A stretch of DNA of 64,000 nt, taken from CAYNFP01 sp964396655. GTDB taxonomy: Bacteria; Bacillota_I; Bacilli_A; RF39; UBA660. The notes beneath the pieces were generated by a model. The model was not told the origin of the DNA. It did no database searches and saw only the letters and a list, made by a program, of their open reading frames with translations. Below are positions 50,250 to 59,929 of the stretch, piece by piece; the stretch's first letter is position 1, and every line of letters starts with the position of its first letter. A program made the translations under genes and the position numbers. Location: contig CAYNFP010000006.1 in NCBI GenBank assembly GCA_964396655.1, positions 4,284 through 68,283 on the forward strand, written 5' to 3'.

Positions 50250-52233
50250 AATATGTATTATATTTATTAAAATAAAGATTTGTTACTTCTTTAGCTATTT
50301 TCCTATTAACTCTAGACATATAAGAAGTTTTTCTATCACTTACATTTGGAGAAAATACAACTACACTAACTTTTGGATTATCATAAGGAATATAAGCTCC
50401 AAAGGCTGAACTTGTTGTCTCTGTATCTATTACGCCATCTCTATTTGTATCAATAAAACTCTGCGCTGTACCTGTTTTACCAGCTGCTTTATATTTGGGA
50501 TCTACATTACTTCTTCCTGTTCCTCCACTTTCCATTACCATTCTTAAACCTTCCTTTACTCTTTCCATATAAACATCATCTATTTGAACTTCATTTAAAA
50601 CTTTGGTTTTATAATCATTACCATCTATACTTTTTAAAAAATGAAGTGAATTTCTTATTCCAGAAGTAGCTAAAGTATTAATATACTGCATTAATTGCAT
50701 TGGAGTGTATGTTTCATATTGCCCTATTGGATAATCTAATAACGCTCCTCCATTAGTGTCATTTCCTATATACCCAACAGTTTCATTAGGAATATCTATT
50801 CCAGTTTTAACTCCCAAACCAAAAGAATTAAATACTTCTCTATATTTTTTAAATCCTTCTGTATCTAAATTTAATCCCGAATTATATTTGTATTTTCCAT
50901 TACCTATTTTTATTGCTATTAAAAATTGATAATAATTTGATGAATATTTTAAAGCAGTTAAATCATTTATTTTACCTAGTCTTTTCCATGAACATTTTTC
51001 TGGTGTATTTTTTACTTTAATACATCCATCTGTAACAGTAGTACCTATTTTAATTGCCCCATATTTATACCCAACTATATGAGATGCTCCTTTTACAATA
51101 GAGCCTGGAGTTAAAGCATAATTAGTTAAATCTGTTAGATAATCAACTTTACTTTTATTTTTGTTATTTATTACTCCTATTGCAGAAGCAGCTAGTATTT
51201 CTCCAGTATTAGGATTACTCATTATTACAAAACTTCTATTAAAATATTTTGTATTTGCTTCTTTTTTAGCAGAAACAACTTGTTTATAAATAATACTTTC
51301 TATGTCTTTTTGTAAATTAATATCTATAGATAAAGTAATATCTGTTCCTTTTTTTAATTCTTGTGTTACTATTTTTTCTCCAGAAGCAGTTAATATATAC
51401 TCTTCATCGTTACCTTTTAAATATTCTTCATATTCTTTTTCTAAATAACTAACTCCCACTAATTTATCTCTTCTATAACCTTTTTTTAAATAACTTTCTA
51501 TATCTTCTTCAGGAATACTTCCAATATTTCCTAAATATGCTCTAAAAACGCTTCCATAAGGATAAACTCTTTTATAATTAATACCTATTTCAAAACCATT
51601 TGATAAATATTCTTTTATATTATTTGCTTCATTGCTATCAATGTTTTCTTTTATTATCTTTTTAGAATTTCTGTATCCTATATTCATTAAATAATAAATA
51701 TAAGCAGTTTTTTTATCATCTTCTGTTAAACTATTTATATCAGAATTTTTTATTAATTTTTTTAAATATTCTTCATACTCTATTTTATTTATTAATTTAT
51801 TTTCATATTTTTGGGTTATATTTTTATTAGCTATAGATTTTATCTTATTATAATTTAATAAATAATAATAATTTTTTAAGCTTTCTAAAGATACTTTTTC
51901 ATATTCTAAATCTAAAAATTTTGTTAATTTGGAAGCTAATTTAATCTCTGATAAATCAGATATTCCACTTTTTTTAGTATATGTAATTGTATAAACTTTT
52001 TCGTTATCTACTAATACTTTCCCATTTCTATCAAGTATTCTTCCTCTAGAAGCATATTCGCTTACATATGTTTTATTTTGTCTTATACTAAGCTCCGCTA
52101 CAAAACTATCATTATTAATAAACATTAAATCAAATAATTTATATATAATAAAAGAAAATGATATTATAGTCATTATCAATATCAATTTAAACTTCTTTTT
52201 TATTTTATCATTTGAAAATTCTGTCTTTTTCAT
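50248..52233 (-). CDS. Class B penicillin-binding protein (PBP2-type)
   Basis: A 661-residue peptidoglycan transpeptidase. One membrane helix (about residues 15-38), then the dimerisation domain with SRGRILDRNGKVL, then the transpeptidase domain. The active Ser is in TPGSIVKGAS (about residue 378), SxN is SSN in KYSSNYYQF, and KTG is in AAGKTGTAQ (about 585). It probably works with a SEDS protein in elongation or in spore cortex synthesis. The start at 52233 is chosen because upstream in-frame codons lead into the divergent gene; no clear ribosome site is seen. Confidence 0.9.
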   Translation of the reverse strand: MKKTEFSNDKIKKKFKLILIMTIISFSFIIYKLFDLMFINNDSFVAELSIRQNKTYVSEYASRGRILDRNGKVLVDNEKVYTITYTKKSGISDLSEIKLASKLTKFLDLEYEKVSLESLKNYYYLLNYNKIKSIANKNITQKYENKLINKIEYEEYLKKLIKNSDINSLTEDDKKTAYIYYLMNIGYRNSKKIIKENIDSNEANNIKEYLSNGFEIGINYKRVYPYGSVFRAYLGNIGSIPEEDIESYLKKGYRRDKLVGVSYLEKEYEEYLKGNDEEYILTASGEKIVTQELKKGTDITLSIDINLQKDIESIIYKQVVSAKKEANTKYFNRSFVIMSNPNTGEILAASAIGVINNKNKSKVDYLTDLTNYALTPGSIVKGASHIVGYKYGAIKIGTTVTDGCIKVKNTPEKCSWKRLGKINDLTALKYSSNYYQFLIAIKIGNGKYKYNSGLNLDTEGFKKYREVFNSFGLGVKTGIDIPNETVGYIGNDTNGGALLDYPIGQYETYTPMQLMQYINTLATSGIRNSLHFLKSIDGNDYKTKVLNEVQIDDVYMERVKEGLRMVMESGGTGRSNVDPKYKAAGKTGTAQSFIDTNRDGVIDTETTSSAFGAYIPYDNPKVSVVVFSPNVSDRKTSYMSRVNRKIAKEVTNLYFNKYNTY

Positions 52234-52287
52234 ATTTATTAGTATATCCATAATATTAAAAATCATAAAATATTTTAGGAGGAATTT

Positions 52288-52542
52288 ATGAATAACGAAA
52301 TGATTAAAAAATATGCTTCTAATATTCAAAAAAAAGATATATTAGATTTTGCTCAAAAAGAAGGTATTAATATAACAGAGAGTGAATTAAATACTTTATA
52401 TAATGTTATTAAAAATAATGCAGATGATTTATTAAGTGAAGATTTTTATAGTTATATTAAAAAATATAAAGAAAAATTTAGCCCTTCTTTATATTCAAAG
52501 ATAATTGAAAAGTATGAAAAATATAAAGGATTTATAAACTAG
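52288..52542 (+). CDS. DUF2624 (YqfT) family protein
   Basis: An 84-residue helical protein. The IQKKDILDFAQKEGINITESEL block and the helical SPSLYSKIIEKYEKYKGF end agree with DUF2624/YqfT. In Bacillus yqfT adjoins nfo (yqfS). AGGAGGAATTT precedes the ATG. It overlaps the end of nfo by 11 bases, tail to tail. Function unknown. Confidence 0.78.
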   Translation: MNNEMIKKYASNIQKKDILDFAQKEGINITESELNTLYNVIKNNADDLLSEDFYSYIKKYKEKFSPSLYSKIIEKYEKYKGFIN

Positions 52543-53404
52543 ATATAAAATCTTTAAATTCTTTATTTTTTATTGAATCAATTTCATATTTATAAGATGA
52601 AACTCCATTAACAGATGGGGTTTCTAATATTTTAGGAACATCCATTAATTTAGAATTATATAATACATTTATTAGTACATCGAAACCTATTTTTCCATAT
52701 CCTATATTTGTATGTCTATCTTTGTGAGTTCCAATATCATTTAAACTATCATTTATATGAATACATTTAATTTTATTAATTCCTATTTCTTTATCAAATA
52801 GATCTAAAAATTCAGCAAAATTATTTAAATTGATTCCAGAATCATTCATATGGCAGGTATCTAAACATATACCAATTTTTTCTTTGCAATCTATATTATT
52901 TAATATGTATTTTAATTCATCTATATTTTTACCTATTTCAGAACCTTTACCACTCATGAATTCCAATATTAATGTAAAATTTTCTACATCTTTCATTATT
53001 TTATTAATTCCATATATCAAGTTATTTAACGCATCTTCTAAACTTAAATCAGTAGCACTTCCCGGATGAAATATTAAGTTATTAATTCCTAATTGTTTGC
53101 ATCTCTCTATTTCTTTTCTCATAAAACTAATATAAAAATTATATTTTCTTTCATCTTTATTATTAGCTAAATTTATTATAAATGGAGCATGAACCATAAC
53201 ACAATTAGAATCAATATTATTTTCTTTCATTAATTTGTGAGCTTCATTAGTTAATTCATCATTTATTAAAAATCTTTCAGTACTTTGATTATTACCTGTA
53301 TATATCATATATGTATTTGCATTATTAGATATTGCTTCTTCTACACTGCCTAATAATTGACTTTCATTATTAAAACGCACTTGAGAACCTATTATTATAC
53401 TCAT
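52532..53404 (-). CDS. nfo: Endonuclease IV (AP endonuclease)
   Basis: A 290-residue TIM-barrel nuclease for abasic sites. Metal-site motifs are visible: HPGSATD, LEFMSGKGSEIG, CLDTCHMNDSG, HINDS and HKDRHTNIGYG. All family signatures are intact. ATG at 53404 with GAGGTGGC upstream; the GTG at 53413 lies within that site. In Bacillus Nfo is a sporulation-linked repair enzyme. A broken copy of part of this gene lies at 50073-50206. Confidence 0.95.
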   Translation of the reverse strand: MSIIIGSQVRFNNESQLLGSVEEAISNNANTYMIYTGNNQSTERFLINDELTNEAHKLMKENNIDSNCVMVHAPFIINLANNKDERKYNFYISFMRKEIERCKQLGINNLIFHPGSATDLSLEDALNNLIYGINKIMKDVENFTLILEFMSGKGSEIGKNIDELKYILNNIDCKEKIGICLDTCHMNDSGINLNNFAEFLDLFDKEIGINKIKCIHINDSLNDIGTHKDRHTNIGYGKIGFDVLINVLYNSKLMDVPKILETPSVNGVSSYKYEIDSIKNKEFKDFISSL

Positions 53405-53441
53405 TTTTGCCACCTCTATTTTATTATAAATTAATGCATTA

Positions 53442-53471
53442 AAAAAAGCAATTTTATAAATTACTTTTAAT
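53442..53471 (-). terminator. Terminator of the prepilin gene
   Basis: Arms AAGTAATTT/AAATTGCTT (one mismatch) with seven T on the minus strand. Confidence 0.55.
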
Positions 53472-53480
53472 TTTTATTTA

Positions 53481-53930
53481 TTAGTCACATGAAGTAACTG
53501 CTTCATAAGGATCGTCAATTACGCCTATATCACTAACTGTAATTTCTGCTGAAGTTGGAATTGTAACACTATAATCTTTATTAGAAACAGCAAAATAAGT
53601 TATTTTTCCGCCACTTACAAGTATATTATAAGATATTTTCTTTGTCCCCTCCAAACTTACTGTATCAGATCCAATCTCAGAAGTTGATGCATCAGTATAC
53701 ACATAGCAAAATTGAGTCAACGGAGTATCATTAGTAGGATCAATTTGATTAGAAATAATTTGTTGTTCAGCTGCTTTGAAAAGTGATTGAGCTTGAGTTA
53801 CAAATGCATTCTCCTTTGAACTTGTAAATAAATCTAAAACTGCTGGTACTGCTATAACTATTAATATTGCAAGTATAGCTATAACTGCTAATAATTCTAT
53901 TAATGTGAAACCTTTCTTATTAATTTTCAT
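53481..53930 (-). CDS. Type IV prepilin (ComGC/PilA-like)
   Basis: A 149-residue pilin. Class 3 leader MKINKKG and mature start FTLIELLAVIAILAILIVIAVPAVLDLF with Glu 5 and the usual proline. A globular domain with two cysteines (QFCYVYT and the terminal TSCD) probably forms a disulfide loop. It stands alone between nfo and pnp. Probably the major subunit for the filament to which the pilin-like operon at 21456-24705 may belong. Confidence 0.88.
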   Translation of the reverse strand: MKINKKGFTLIELLAVIAILAILIVIAVPAVLDLFTSSKENAFVTQAQSLFKAAEQQIISNQIDPTNDTPLTQFCYVYTDASTSEIGSDTVSLEGTKKISYNILVSGGKITYFAVSNKDYSVTIPTSAEITVSDIGVIDDPYEAVTSCD

Positions 53931-53969
53931 TATAATCTTTCCTTTCCATATTATTCTTATAATTAAATT

Positions 53970-54004
53970 ATAAACCAGTTAACCTTCATAGTCAACTGGT
54001 TTAA
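53970..54004. terminator. Stem-loop after pnp
   Basis: Arms AAACCAGTTGAC and GTTAACTGGTTT (one G-T pair) around a 7-base loop. On the minus strand no strong T run follows; the plus strand has one. Probably the pnp 3' end or an mRNA-stabilising hairpin. Confidence 0.55.
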
Positions 54005-54011
54005 TATTTTT

Positions 54012-56189
54012 TTAATTATTTTCTTTATTGTTTCCTTTATTATTTTCTTTAATTTCCGGTTTAGGAAGTACTTCTTTTCTTGATAAATTTAATTTTCCTC
54101 TTTTGTCGTATCCTGTAGCTTTTACAACTATTTGATCACCAACACTTACTATATCACTTGGTTTTTCAACTCTTTTATTATCAAGTTGTGATACATGAAC
54201 TAAACCTTCACATCCGGGCCATAATTCAACAAAGCAACCAAAATCTTCAACTTTTACTACTTTTCCAGTATAAACTTTTCCAATTTCTACTTCTTTTACT
54301 ATTTCTTCAATCATAGCCATTGCTTTATCAAGAATAGCATAATCTGTGTGATATGCAACTACTCTACCATCATCTTCAATATCAATTTTAATAGCATTTT
54401 TATCACTAACTATTTTTACATTAGAAGATTCCAATATAATTTTTGTAATCATTTCTCCACCACGACCAATAACGTCTTTAATCTTTTCAGGATTAATTTG
54501 CATCATTCTGATTTTTGGAGCATATTCACTTAATGCTGTTCTAGGAGTCTCAATAACACCTGCCATTACATCAAGTATTTGATATCTTGCTTTTTTAGCT
54601 TCAGCTAAAGCTTCTTTAAGAATTTGCTCAGTAACTCCTTCTATTTTAATATCCATTTGTAAAGCTGTGATACCTTCTCTTGTACCCGCAACTTTAAAAT
54701 CCATATCTCCCATATGATCTTCAAGACCTTGAATATCTGTTAAAATAGTATAATTATTATAAGAATTATTTTCTGTAATAAGTCCCATTGCAATACCTGC
54801 TACTGGAGCTTTTAATGGAACACCAGCTGCCATAAGAGACATACAACCTGCACATATACTTGCTTGTGAAGAAGAACCATTACTTTCTAATACTTCACTA
54901 ACTACACGTACTGTATAAGGAAACTCTTCTTCAGTAGGCATTACTTGTAATAATGCACGTTCTGCTAAAGAACCATGTCCAATCTCTCTTCTACCAGGAG
55001 CTCCATATCTTCCTGTCTCTCCAACTGAAAAGGCTGGGAAATTATAATGAAACATAAATCTCTTTGTATCTTCAATTCCTAATCCATCAAGTATTTGATG
55101 TTCTCCCAAAGCTCCTAATGTTGTAATTGCCAAAGCTTGAGTTTGTCCACGAGTAAATAATGCACTACCATGAGTTCTAGGTAATAAATCAACATCTCCA
55201 CTAAGTTGTCTTATTTCATCAAATGCTCTTCCATCTGGTCTAATATGTTCTTCAGTAATAAGTCTTCTAACTTCATTTGCTTCAAGATTATCTAATACTT
55301 TTTTAACATCTTTTAATTCTTCAGCTAAATTTTCTGAATCTTTATGATTTTCATCATAATATTTTAAAGTATTTGCTTTAACTTCATCTATTCTTGCGTA
55401 TTTTTCTAATTTATCTTTAATTTGAATAGCTTCAATCATATCTTCTTTAGCTTTATCTGTTATTTCTTTTTCTATAGATTCAGGAACTTCTTTTAATACA
55501 ACTTCTATTTTATCTTCGCCAATTTCATTAATTATGTCTTCTTGAATTGCACATAATTCTTTAATATGTTCATGTCCAAACATAAGTGCTTCTAACATTT
55601 CTTCTTCACTTACTTCTTTGCTTCCTGATTCAACCATATTAATTGCATCTTTAGTACCTGCTACTGTTAAATTAATTGTACTCTTTTCCATTTGTTCAGC
55701 ACCAGGATTAATAATAAGTTCTCCATCTATTTTACCTACAGTTACTCCTGCAACTGGTCCATTAAATGGAATATTTGATATTGATAGTGCTAATGATGTA
55801 CCAAATAATGCAGTCATTTCAGGACTACAATCATTATCAACACTTAAAACTGTATTAACTACTTGTACTTCATTTCTGAAGTTTTCATTAAACATTGGTC
55901 TAATAGGCCTATCAATAACTCTACCTGTTAATGTAGCATTATCAGTTGGTCTTCCTTCTCTTTTAATAAATCCCCCAGGAATTTTACCAACCGAATAAAA
56001 CTTTTCCTGGTAATTTATTGTTAACGGGAAAAAGTCTGCAGTACTAATGTTTTTACTCATTACTGCTGTACTTAATATAACAGTATCATCATATCTAACT
56101 AATACTGCTCCATTTGTTTGTTTAGCAAGCTCTCCATTTTCTACTACTAATTTCCTACCTAAGAATTCATATTCGAATACTCTTTTCAT
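54012..56189 (-). CDS. pnp: Polyribonucleotide nucleotidyltransferase
   Basis: A 725-residue phosphorolytic exoribonuclease of mRNA decay. Two RNase PH domains (the first with GKIPGGFIKREGRPTD, the second with DGRAFDEIRQLS, RTHGSALFTRGQTQAL and AGVPLKAPVAGIAMGL), a KH domain (GRGGEMITKIILESS) and an S1 domain (VYTGKVVKVEDFGCFVELWPGCEGLVHVSQL). The tail is Asn-rich. GAGGAG precedes the ATG. It follows rpsO across a terminator, the classic rpsO-pnp order. Confidence 0.97.
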   Translation of the reverse strand: MKRVFEYEFLGRKLVVENGELAKQTNGAVLVRYDDTVILSTAVMSKNISTADFFPLTINYQEKFYSVGKIPGGFIKREGRPTDNATLTGRVIDRPIRPMFNENFRNEVQVVNTVLSVDNDCSPEMTALFGTSLALSISNIPFNGPVAGVTVGKIDGELIINPGAEQMEKSTINLTVAGTKDAINMVESGSKEVSEEEMLEALMFGHEHIKELCAIQEDIINEIGEDKIEVVLKEVPESIEKEITDKAKEDMIEAIQIKDKLEKYARIDEVKANTLKYYDENHKDSENLAEELKDVKKVLDNLEANEVRRLITEEHIRPDGRAFDEIRQLSGDVDLLPRTHGSALFTRGQTQALAITTLGALGEHQILDGLGIEDTKRFMFHYNFPAFSVGETGRYGAPGRREIGHGSLAERALLQVMPTEEEFPYTVRVVSEVLESNGSSSQASICAGCMSLMAAGVPLKAPVAGIAMGLITENNSYNNYTILTDIQGLEDHMGDMDFKVAGTREGITALQMDIKIEGVTEQILKEALAEAKKARYQILDVMAGVIETPRTALSEYAPKIRMMQINPEKIKDVIGRGGEMITKIILESSNVKIVSDKNAIKIDIEDDGRVVAYHTDYAILDKAMAMIEEIVKEVEIGKVYTGKVVKVEDFGCFVELWPGCEGLVHVSQLDNKRVEKPSDIVSVGDQIVVKATGYDKRGKLNLSRKEVLPKPEIKENNKGNNKENN

Positions 56190-56205
56190 CTTTCTTCTCC
56201 TCCAA

Positions 56206-56236
56206 AAAAAATGGCACTCAAAATTAAGTGCCTACT
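56206..56236 (-). terminator. Terminator between rpsO and pnp
   Basis: Arms GGCACT/AGTGCC (extended by flanking bases) with eight T on the minus strand. The T run merges with the pnp ribosome site, so the hairpin may also attenuate pnp. Confidence 0.75.
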
Positions 56237-56238
56237 TT

Positions 56239-56508
56239 TTACTTTCTAATATTTAATTTCTTTATAATTTCTTTATATCTTTTAACATCTTCACGTTTAA
56301 GATAATCTAGTAAACTTCTTCTTTTTCCAACTTTTTTTAATAAACCTAACTTAGAATGAAAATCATGTTTATGTTTTATTAAGTGTTCTGTTAATTCATT
56401 GATTTCTGTTGTAAGAATAGCTACTTGTACTTCAACTGATCCAGTATCATTAGTATTTTTACCATACTCTTTAATAATACTAGCTTTTTTAGTTTTGTCT
56501 AAAGCCAT
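56239..56508 (-). CDS. rpsO: Ribosomal protein S15
   Basis: An 89-residue primary 16S-binding protein. Seen are MALDKTKKASIIKEYGKNTNDTGS, EVQVAILTTEINELTEHL and HDFHSKLGLLKKVGKRRSLLDYL. The ATG at 56508 has GGAGG upstream. A structured leader precedes it. Confidence 0.97.
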   Translation of the reverse strand: MALDKTKKASIIKEYGKNTNDTGSVEVQVAILTTEINELTEHLIKHKHDFHSKLGLLKKVGKRRSLLDYLKREDVKRYKEIIKKLNIRK

Positions 56509-56524
56509 AATAAATTTCCTCCAT

Positions 56525-56580
56525 TTCATTTTAAACGGTTAATTCTCAGTAAAAGTCCGGAGGGAGCTTAAACCAAGAAA
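56525..56580 (-). promoter_or_regulatory. Structured rpsO leader, possible S15 autoregulatory site
   Basis: On the minus strand GGTTTAA and TTAACC pair around the sequence AAGCTCCCTCCGGACTTTTA, ahead of the rpsO ribosome site. S15 represses its own mRNA in many bacteria through such leaders. Structure only inferred. Confidence 0.4.
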
Positions 56581-56633
56581 AAACTTACTTACTAAATATA
56601 CTATATCTTATTACTAAAATCAAGCATTTTTTA

Positions 56634-57908
56634 CTATTTTGAATTTACTTTTAGTATTGAATAGTTATTAAAATCTATTGAATCTAATACTTTCTTCATT
56701 TCTATATAACTCATATTCTCTAATATTTGATATGAGTTTTTTAGAATTTTATTAGCTTTTATTATATTTCCAGTTATTAAATATTCTATATCTTCTATAT
56801 TTTCAAAATTTAGAATTAGATTATTTAAAAACATTTTCTTTTTTCTTTCAAAAGTTTTAACTTCAATTTTAGGATTCTTTAAATCTTTTTCTAATTCTGT
56901 AATTAATAAATCAGGATTATTAGTAATCATACTTACATTCATTAAATAATTATTTTCAGATCCCACAATTGAATAATCCATATTTATAATTAAACCACTC
57001 TCTTTATATTTATCATATATATCTGATGTGTTACTAAATAATGAAGAAAAAATATAATTTAAATAAAATTTTTTTAATATTTTATCTTTAATTGGAATAT
57101 CTTTTTTAGAAATTTTAAGTGTATATATTACTTTAGGTGTACTTATATTCTCATCTATTTCCATATAAGGAATCAAAACTTTTTTAGGTTCATTAATTTT
57201 ATTATATGCAATCCTTTTATCAAAACTTTTTTTTATATTTTTCATATAATCTTTTATAGAGTTTATTACTTCTTCTTTATTAAAATTACCCGTTACTACG
57301 ATAAAAGTATTTTCTGTTCTGTAAAATAAATTATAAATATTATTGAGTTCTTTAGCTGTTATTTTATTTATTTCTTCTTCTGTTCCTACCAATATATCAT
57401 TTAAATAAGAATTTTTAAGGACATTTTTCATTGCCTGCCTATTAATTCTAAAATTAGGATTATCTATATACATTTTATATTCTTCTGTTATAATACCTTT
57501 TTCTTTTTTAACATTTTGATCATTTATTTTTGTATTATAAAATAAGTCTAATAATAATTTCAAAGATTCAATTATGTTATTACTTCCAAAAAAATTATAA
57601 TTTGTTACTTCAAAAGAAGTATATGCATTAGCATATATTCCTAATTCATTGATTCTTCTTTCAAGTTTTTTTCTACCTGTAAAATTCATTACTTTATGTT
57701 CTAGAAAGTGTGCAGTACCTGGAATAATCTTTTTATAAGTTTTTCCGCCATTAATAGAATATTCTTTTGTTCCTCCACCATATTTAACACTTATTGTAAT
57801 ATAAAAATTTTTTGTTTTATCTGTAGGATATAAATATACTTCTACTCCATTATCTAGTTTTTCCTTATAAATACATTCATTTATTTTGTCATATATTATT
57901 TTTTTCAT
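56634..57908 (-). CDS. ymfH: M16-family zinc protease YmfH
   Basis: A 424-residue insulinase-type protease. The inverted zinc motif HxxEH is intact (GTAHFLEHKVM, about residue 67), with a downstream Glu in NFFGSN..ESLKLL region. It opens with KLDNGVEVYLYPTDKTKNFYITISVKYGGG. It follows the inactive-type partner YmfF by three bases, and the two probably form a heterodimer that handles peptides. Function in the cell is not settled. Confidence 0.88.
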   Translation of the reverse strand: MKKIIYDKINECIYKEKLDNGVEVYLYPTDKTKNFYITISVKYGGGTKEYSINGGKTYKKIIPGTAHFLEHKVMNFTGRKKLERRINELGIYANAYTSFEVTNYNFFGSNNIIESLKLLLDLFYNTKINDQNVKKEKGIITEEYKMYIDNPNFRINRQAMKNVLKNSYLNDILVGTEEEINKITAKELNNIYNLFYRTENTFIVVTGNFNKEEVINSIKDYMKNIKKSFDKRIAYNKINEPKKVLIPYMEIDENISTPKVIYTLKISKKDIPIKDKILKKFYLNYIFSSLFSNTSDIYDKYKESGLIINMDYSIVGSENNYLMNVSMITNNPDLLITELEKDLKNPKIEVKTFERKKKMFLNNLILNFENIEDIEYLITGNIIKANKILKNSYQILENMSYIEMKKVLDSIDFNNYSILKVNSK

Positions 57909-57911
57909 ATA

Positions 57912-59174
57912 TTATTCCTTATTTCCTTCTAAAAAATATACTGTGTCTTTATATATTTTATCATTTAAGGCTATAACTTCATCTAAAGTTGCTTTCATAT
58001 ATTTTTCTCTTTTTGTTTCGACATCTTCTTCACCAGAAAATTGTCTAGAATAAAAATGTTCAACCATAACATTTTTGTCATCATAAAAAGCATTTAAAGA
58101 AGTATTTATATTTTCTTTGGTTGTATTAAATAATTCTAATAAATTCTTTTTATTTTTCATCTTTTTAATAGTAGAATTTATTAAATTTAATGTCTTTAAA
58201 TAATTTTTACCACTAATTTCGGTTTCAATAACTATTGAAGCAGGATATTTTATTATGAAAGAATCAACAGAATAGCATAAAGAATTCTTTTCTCTAACTT
58301 CTGTAAATAACAAAGAATTATTTATTCCTCCTAAAATAGAGTTATAGAAATTTAAAATATATCTTTTTTCATAATTAGTTAAATTTAAAAATTGATATCC
58401 TACAAATAAATGAGACTGAGAAAAATTTTTTGTTTCTTTTATTTCTTTTTCTGTAGATCTCTCTTCTTTAATCTCAAAGCTTAATGTATCATTAAAATTA
58501 TTTTTTATTTTTTTAAATAAATTTTCAACTTTTTTAATATATTCTTCTTCATTTTCTAAAGCTCCAGTAATAAAAATATCTATTTTAAATGAAGATAAAA
58601 CATTTAAATAAAATTCATATAAATCTTTACTATTAATATTCTCTAGTTCTTTTATATTATTAAATAAATGTACTCCTACAGAATTATTTTTATACATTAT
58701 TTCTTTAAATCTTATATAACTATATGCATATGGATTATCTTGAATATTTTTTAAATTTGTTAACATATTCTTTTTATTTAATTCAAATATTTTATTATTA
58801 AATTCATCATTTAAAATATCAGGATTAAATAAACATTCTTTCAAAAAATCAATGCTTTTATCTAACATAGATTCTTCTGTATATTTGGGATTCAAAAAAT
58901 CAAGAGAAACTACCATTCTCTCAATATTCCCCGATGTATTAAAAGCAGTTGAAACTTCAGCACCATAAAGTTCTTCACCATATATAGATAAATCTTTTAT
59001 ATTTTTATGTTTTTTAGTTGAAGTAACAAGCATTTTACTAAGCAAGTTAAAATACGCTACATCTTTTTTATTAAATTTATTTGAAAAAAATACATCTATA
59101 CCAATTGTTTTAAATCTATCGGTTTTAATTATATGAAAAGTATAATTATTTTTAATTATTTTTTTATATTCCAT
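57912..59174 (-). CDS. ymfF: M16-family inactive partner YmfF
   Basis: A 420-residue M16 homologue without HxxEH. The matching region reads AYFNLLSKMLVTSTKKHKNI. The C-terminal M16 domain has the RILNFYNSILGGINNSLLFTEVREKNSLCYSVDS pattern (given in the sequence as ILGGINNSLLF and VREKNSLCYSV). This loss is normal for YmfF, which pairs with YmfH. It starts 28 bases after deoD. Confidence 0.87.
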   Translation of the reverse strand: MEYKKIIKNNYTFHIIKTDRFKTIGIDVFFSNKFNKKDVAYFNLLSKMLVTSTKKHKNIKDLSIYGEELYGAEVSTAFNTSGNIERMVVSLDFLNPKYTEESMLDKSIDFLKECLFNPDILNDEFNNKIFELNKKNMLTNLKNIQDNPYAYSYIRFKEIMYKNNSVGVHLFNNIKELENINSKDLYEFYLNVLSSFKIDIFITGALENEEEYIKKVENLFKKIKNNFNDTLSFEIKEERSTEKEIKETKNFSQSHLFVGYQFLNLTNYEKRYILNFYNSILGGINNSLLFTEVREKNSLCYSVDSFIIKYPASIVIETEISGKNYLKTLNLINSTIKKMKNKKNLLELFNTTKENINTSLNAFYDDKNVMVEHFYSRQFSGEEDVETKREKYMKATLDEVIALNDKIYKDTVYFLEGNKE

Positions 59175-59202
59175 ATACTTTCCTCCAATTATATATTATA
59201 CC

Positions 59203-59919
59203 CTAAATATTTAATTTAATAATTGATTCTAAAGCTAATGTAATCATAGAATTAAGTCTTATCTCTCTATCTTTTCCTGGTATTTTATTATTTGAATATA
59301 GTTCATCTGTTATAGTTAAAATACTAGTAGCTTTCCTATGGTGTTCTCTAGCATTTAATAATAACGCAAATGTTTCCATTTCTACTGCTTTGCAATTATT
59401 TTTTATTGCTTCTCTTGAAGAAAAAGAATCTGCTGAATAAAATGCATCTGTTGTATGAACTCTTCCAACAAATAAATTTAATCCTAATCTTTTAGCAGTT
59501 TCATTTATTATAGTATTTAATTCTAAACTAGAATTAATTGAGTCTATTGATTCATTTAAGCTTTCTTCATCAAAAGAAGTTCTGCTATAAGCACTGTCTA
59601 CTAAAAATAAATCATATAATTTCATAGACTCTTCATAACTTCCAGCAGTTCCAACTCTAATTATAACTTCTACATCATAATCTTTAAATAATTCATGAGA
59701 ATATATTCCCATTGAAGGCATCCCCATTCCACTTGGAAATATAGTTACTCTAGTATTTTTATAATATCCTGTGTAAGCAGTTGCTCCTCTTAAAGTATTA
59801 ACCAAGCGAGATCCTATTAAAAAATTATTTGCTATAAATTCACATCTTTTAGGGTCTCCTGGCATTATTACTATCTTTGCTATATCCTCTTTAGGAGCTT
59901 CTATATGTGGTGTTGGCAT
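59203..59919 (-). CDS. deoD: Purine nucleoside phosphorylase DeoD
   Basis: A 238-residue hexameric-type purine nucleoside phosphorylase. Seen are the phosphate-site block VIMPGDPKRCEFIA, the RVGTAGSYEES loop and the nucleoside-site Glu in KAVEMETFALL with the catalytic Asp in TITDELYS. ATG at 59919 with AGGAGGT; a longer reading would overlap ftsK and lacks a ribosome site. In purine salvage. Confidence 0.96.
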   Translation of the reverse strand: MPTPHIEAPKEDIAKIVIMPGDPKRCEFIANNFLIGSRLVNTLRGATAYTGYYKNTRVTIFPSGMGMPSMGIYSHELFKDYDVEVIIRVGTAGSYEESMKLYDLFLVDSAYSRTSFDEESLNESIDSINSSLELNTIINETAKRLGLNLFVGRVHTTDAFYSADSFSSREAIKNNCKAVEMETFALLLNAREHHRKATSILTITDELYSNNKIPGKDREIRLNSMITLALESIIKLNI

Positions 59920-59929
59920 AAAATACCTC

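Noticed and set aside
55618..55998. 126-residue plus-strand reading
   Set aside because: Complement of pnp, whose domains fully account for this DNA.
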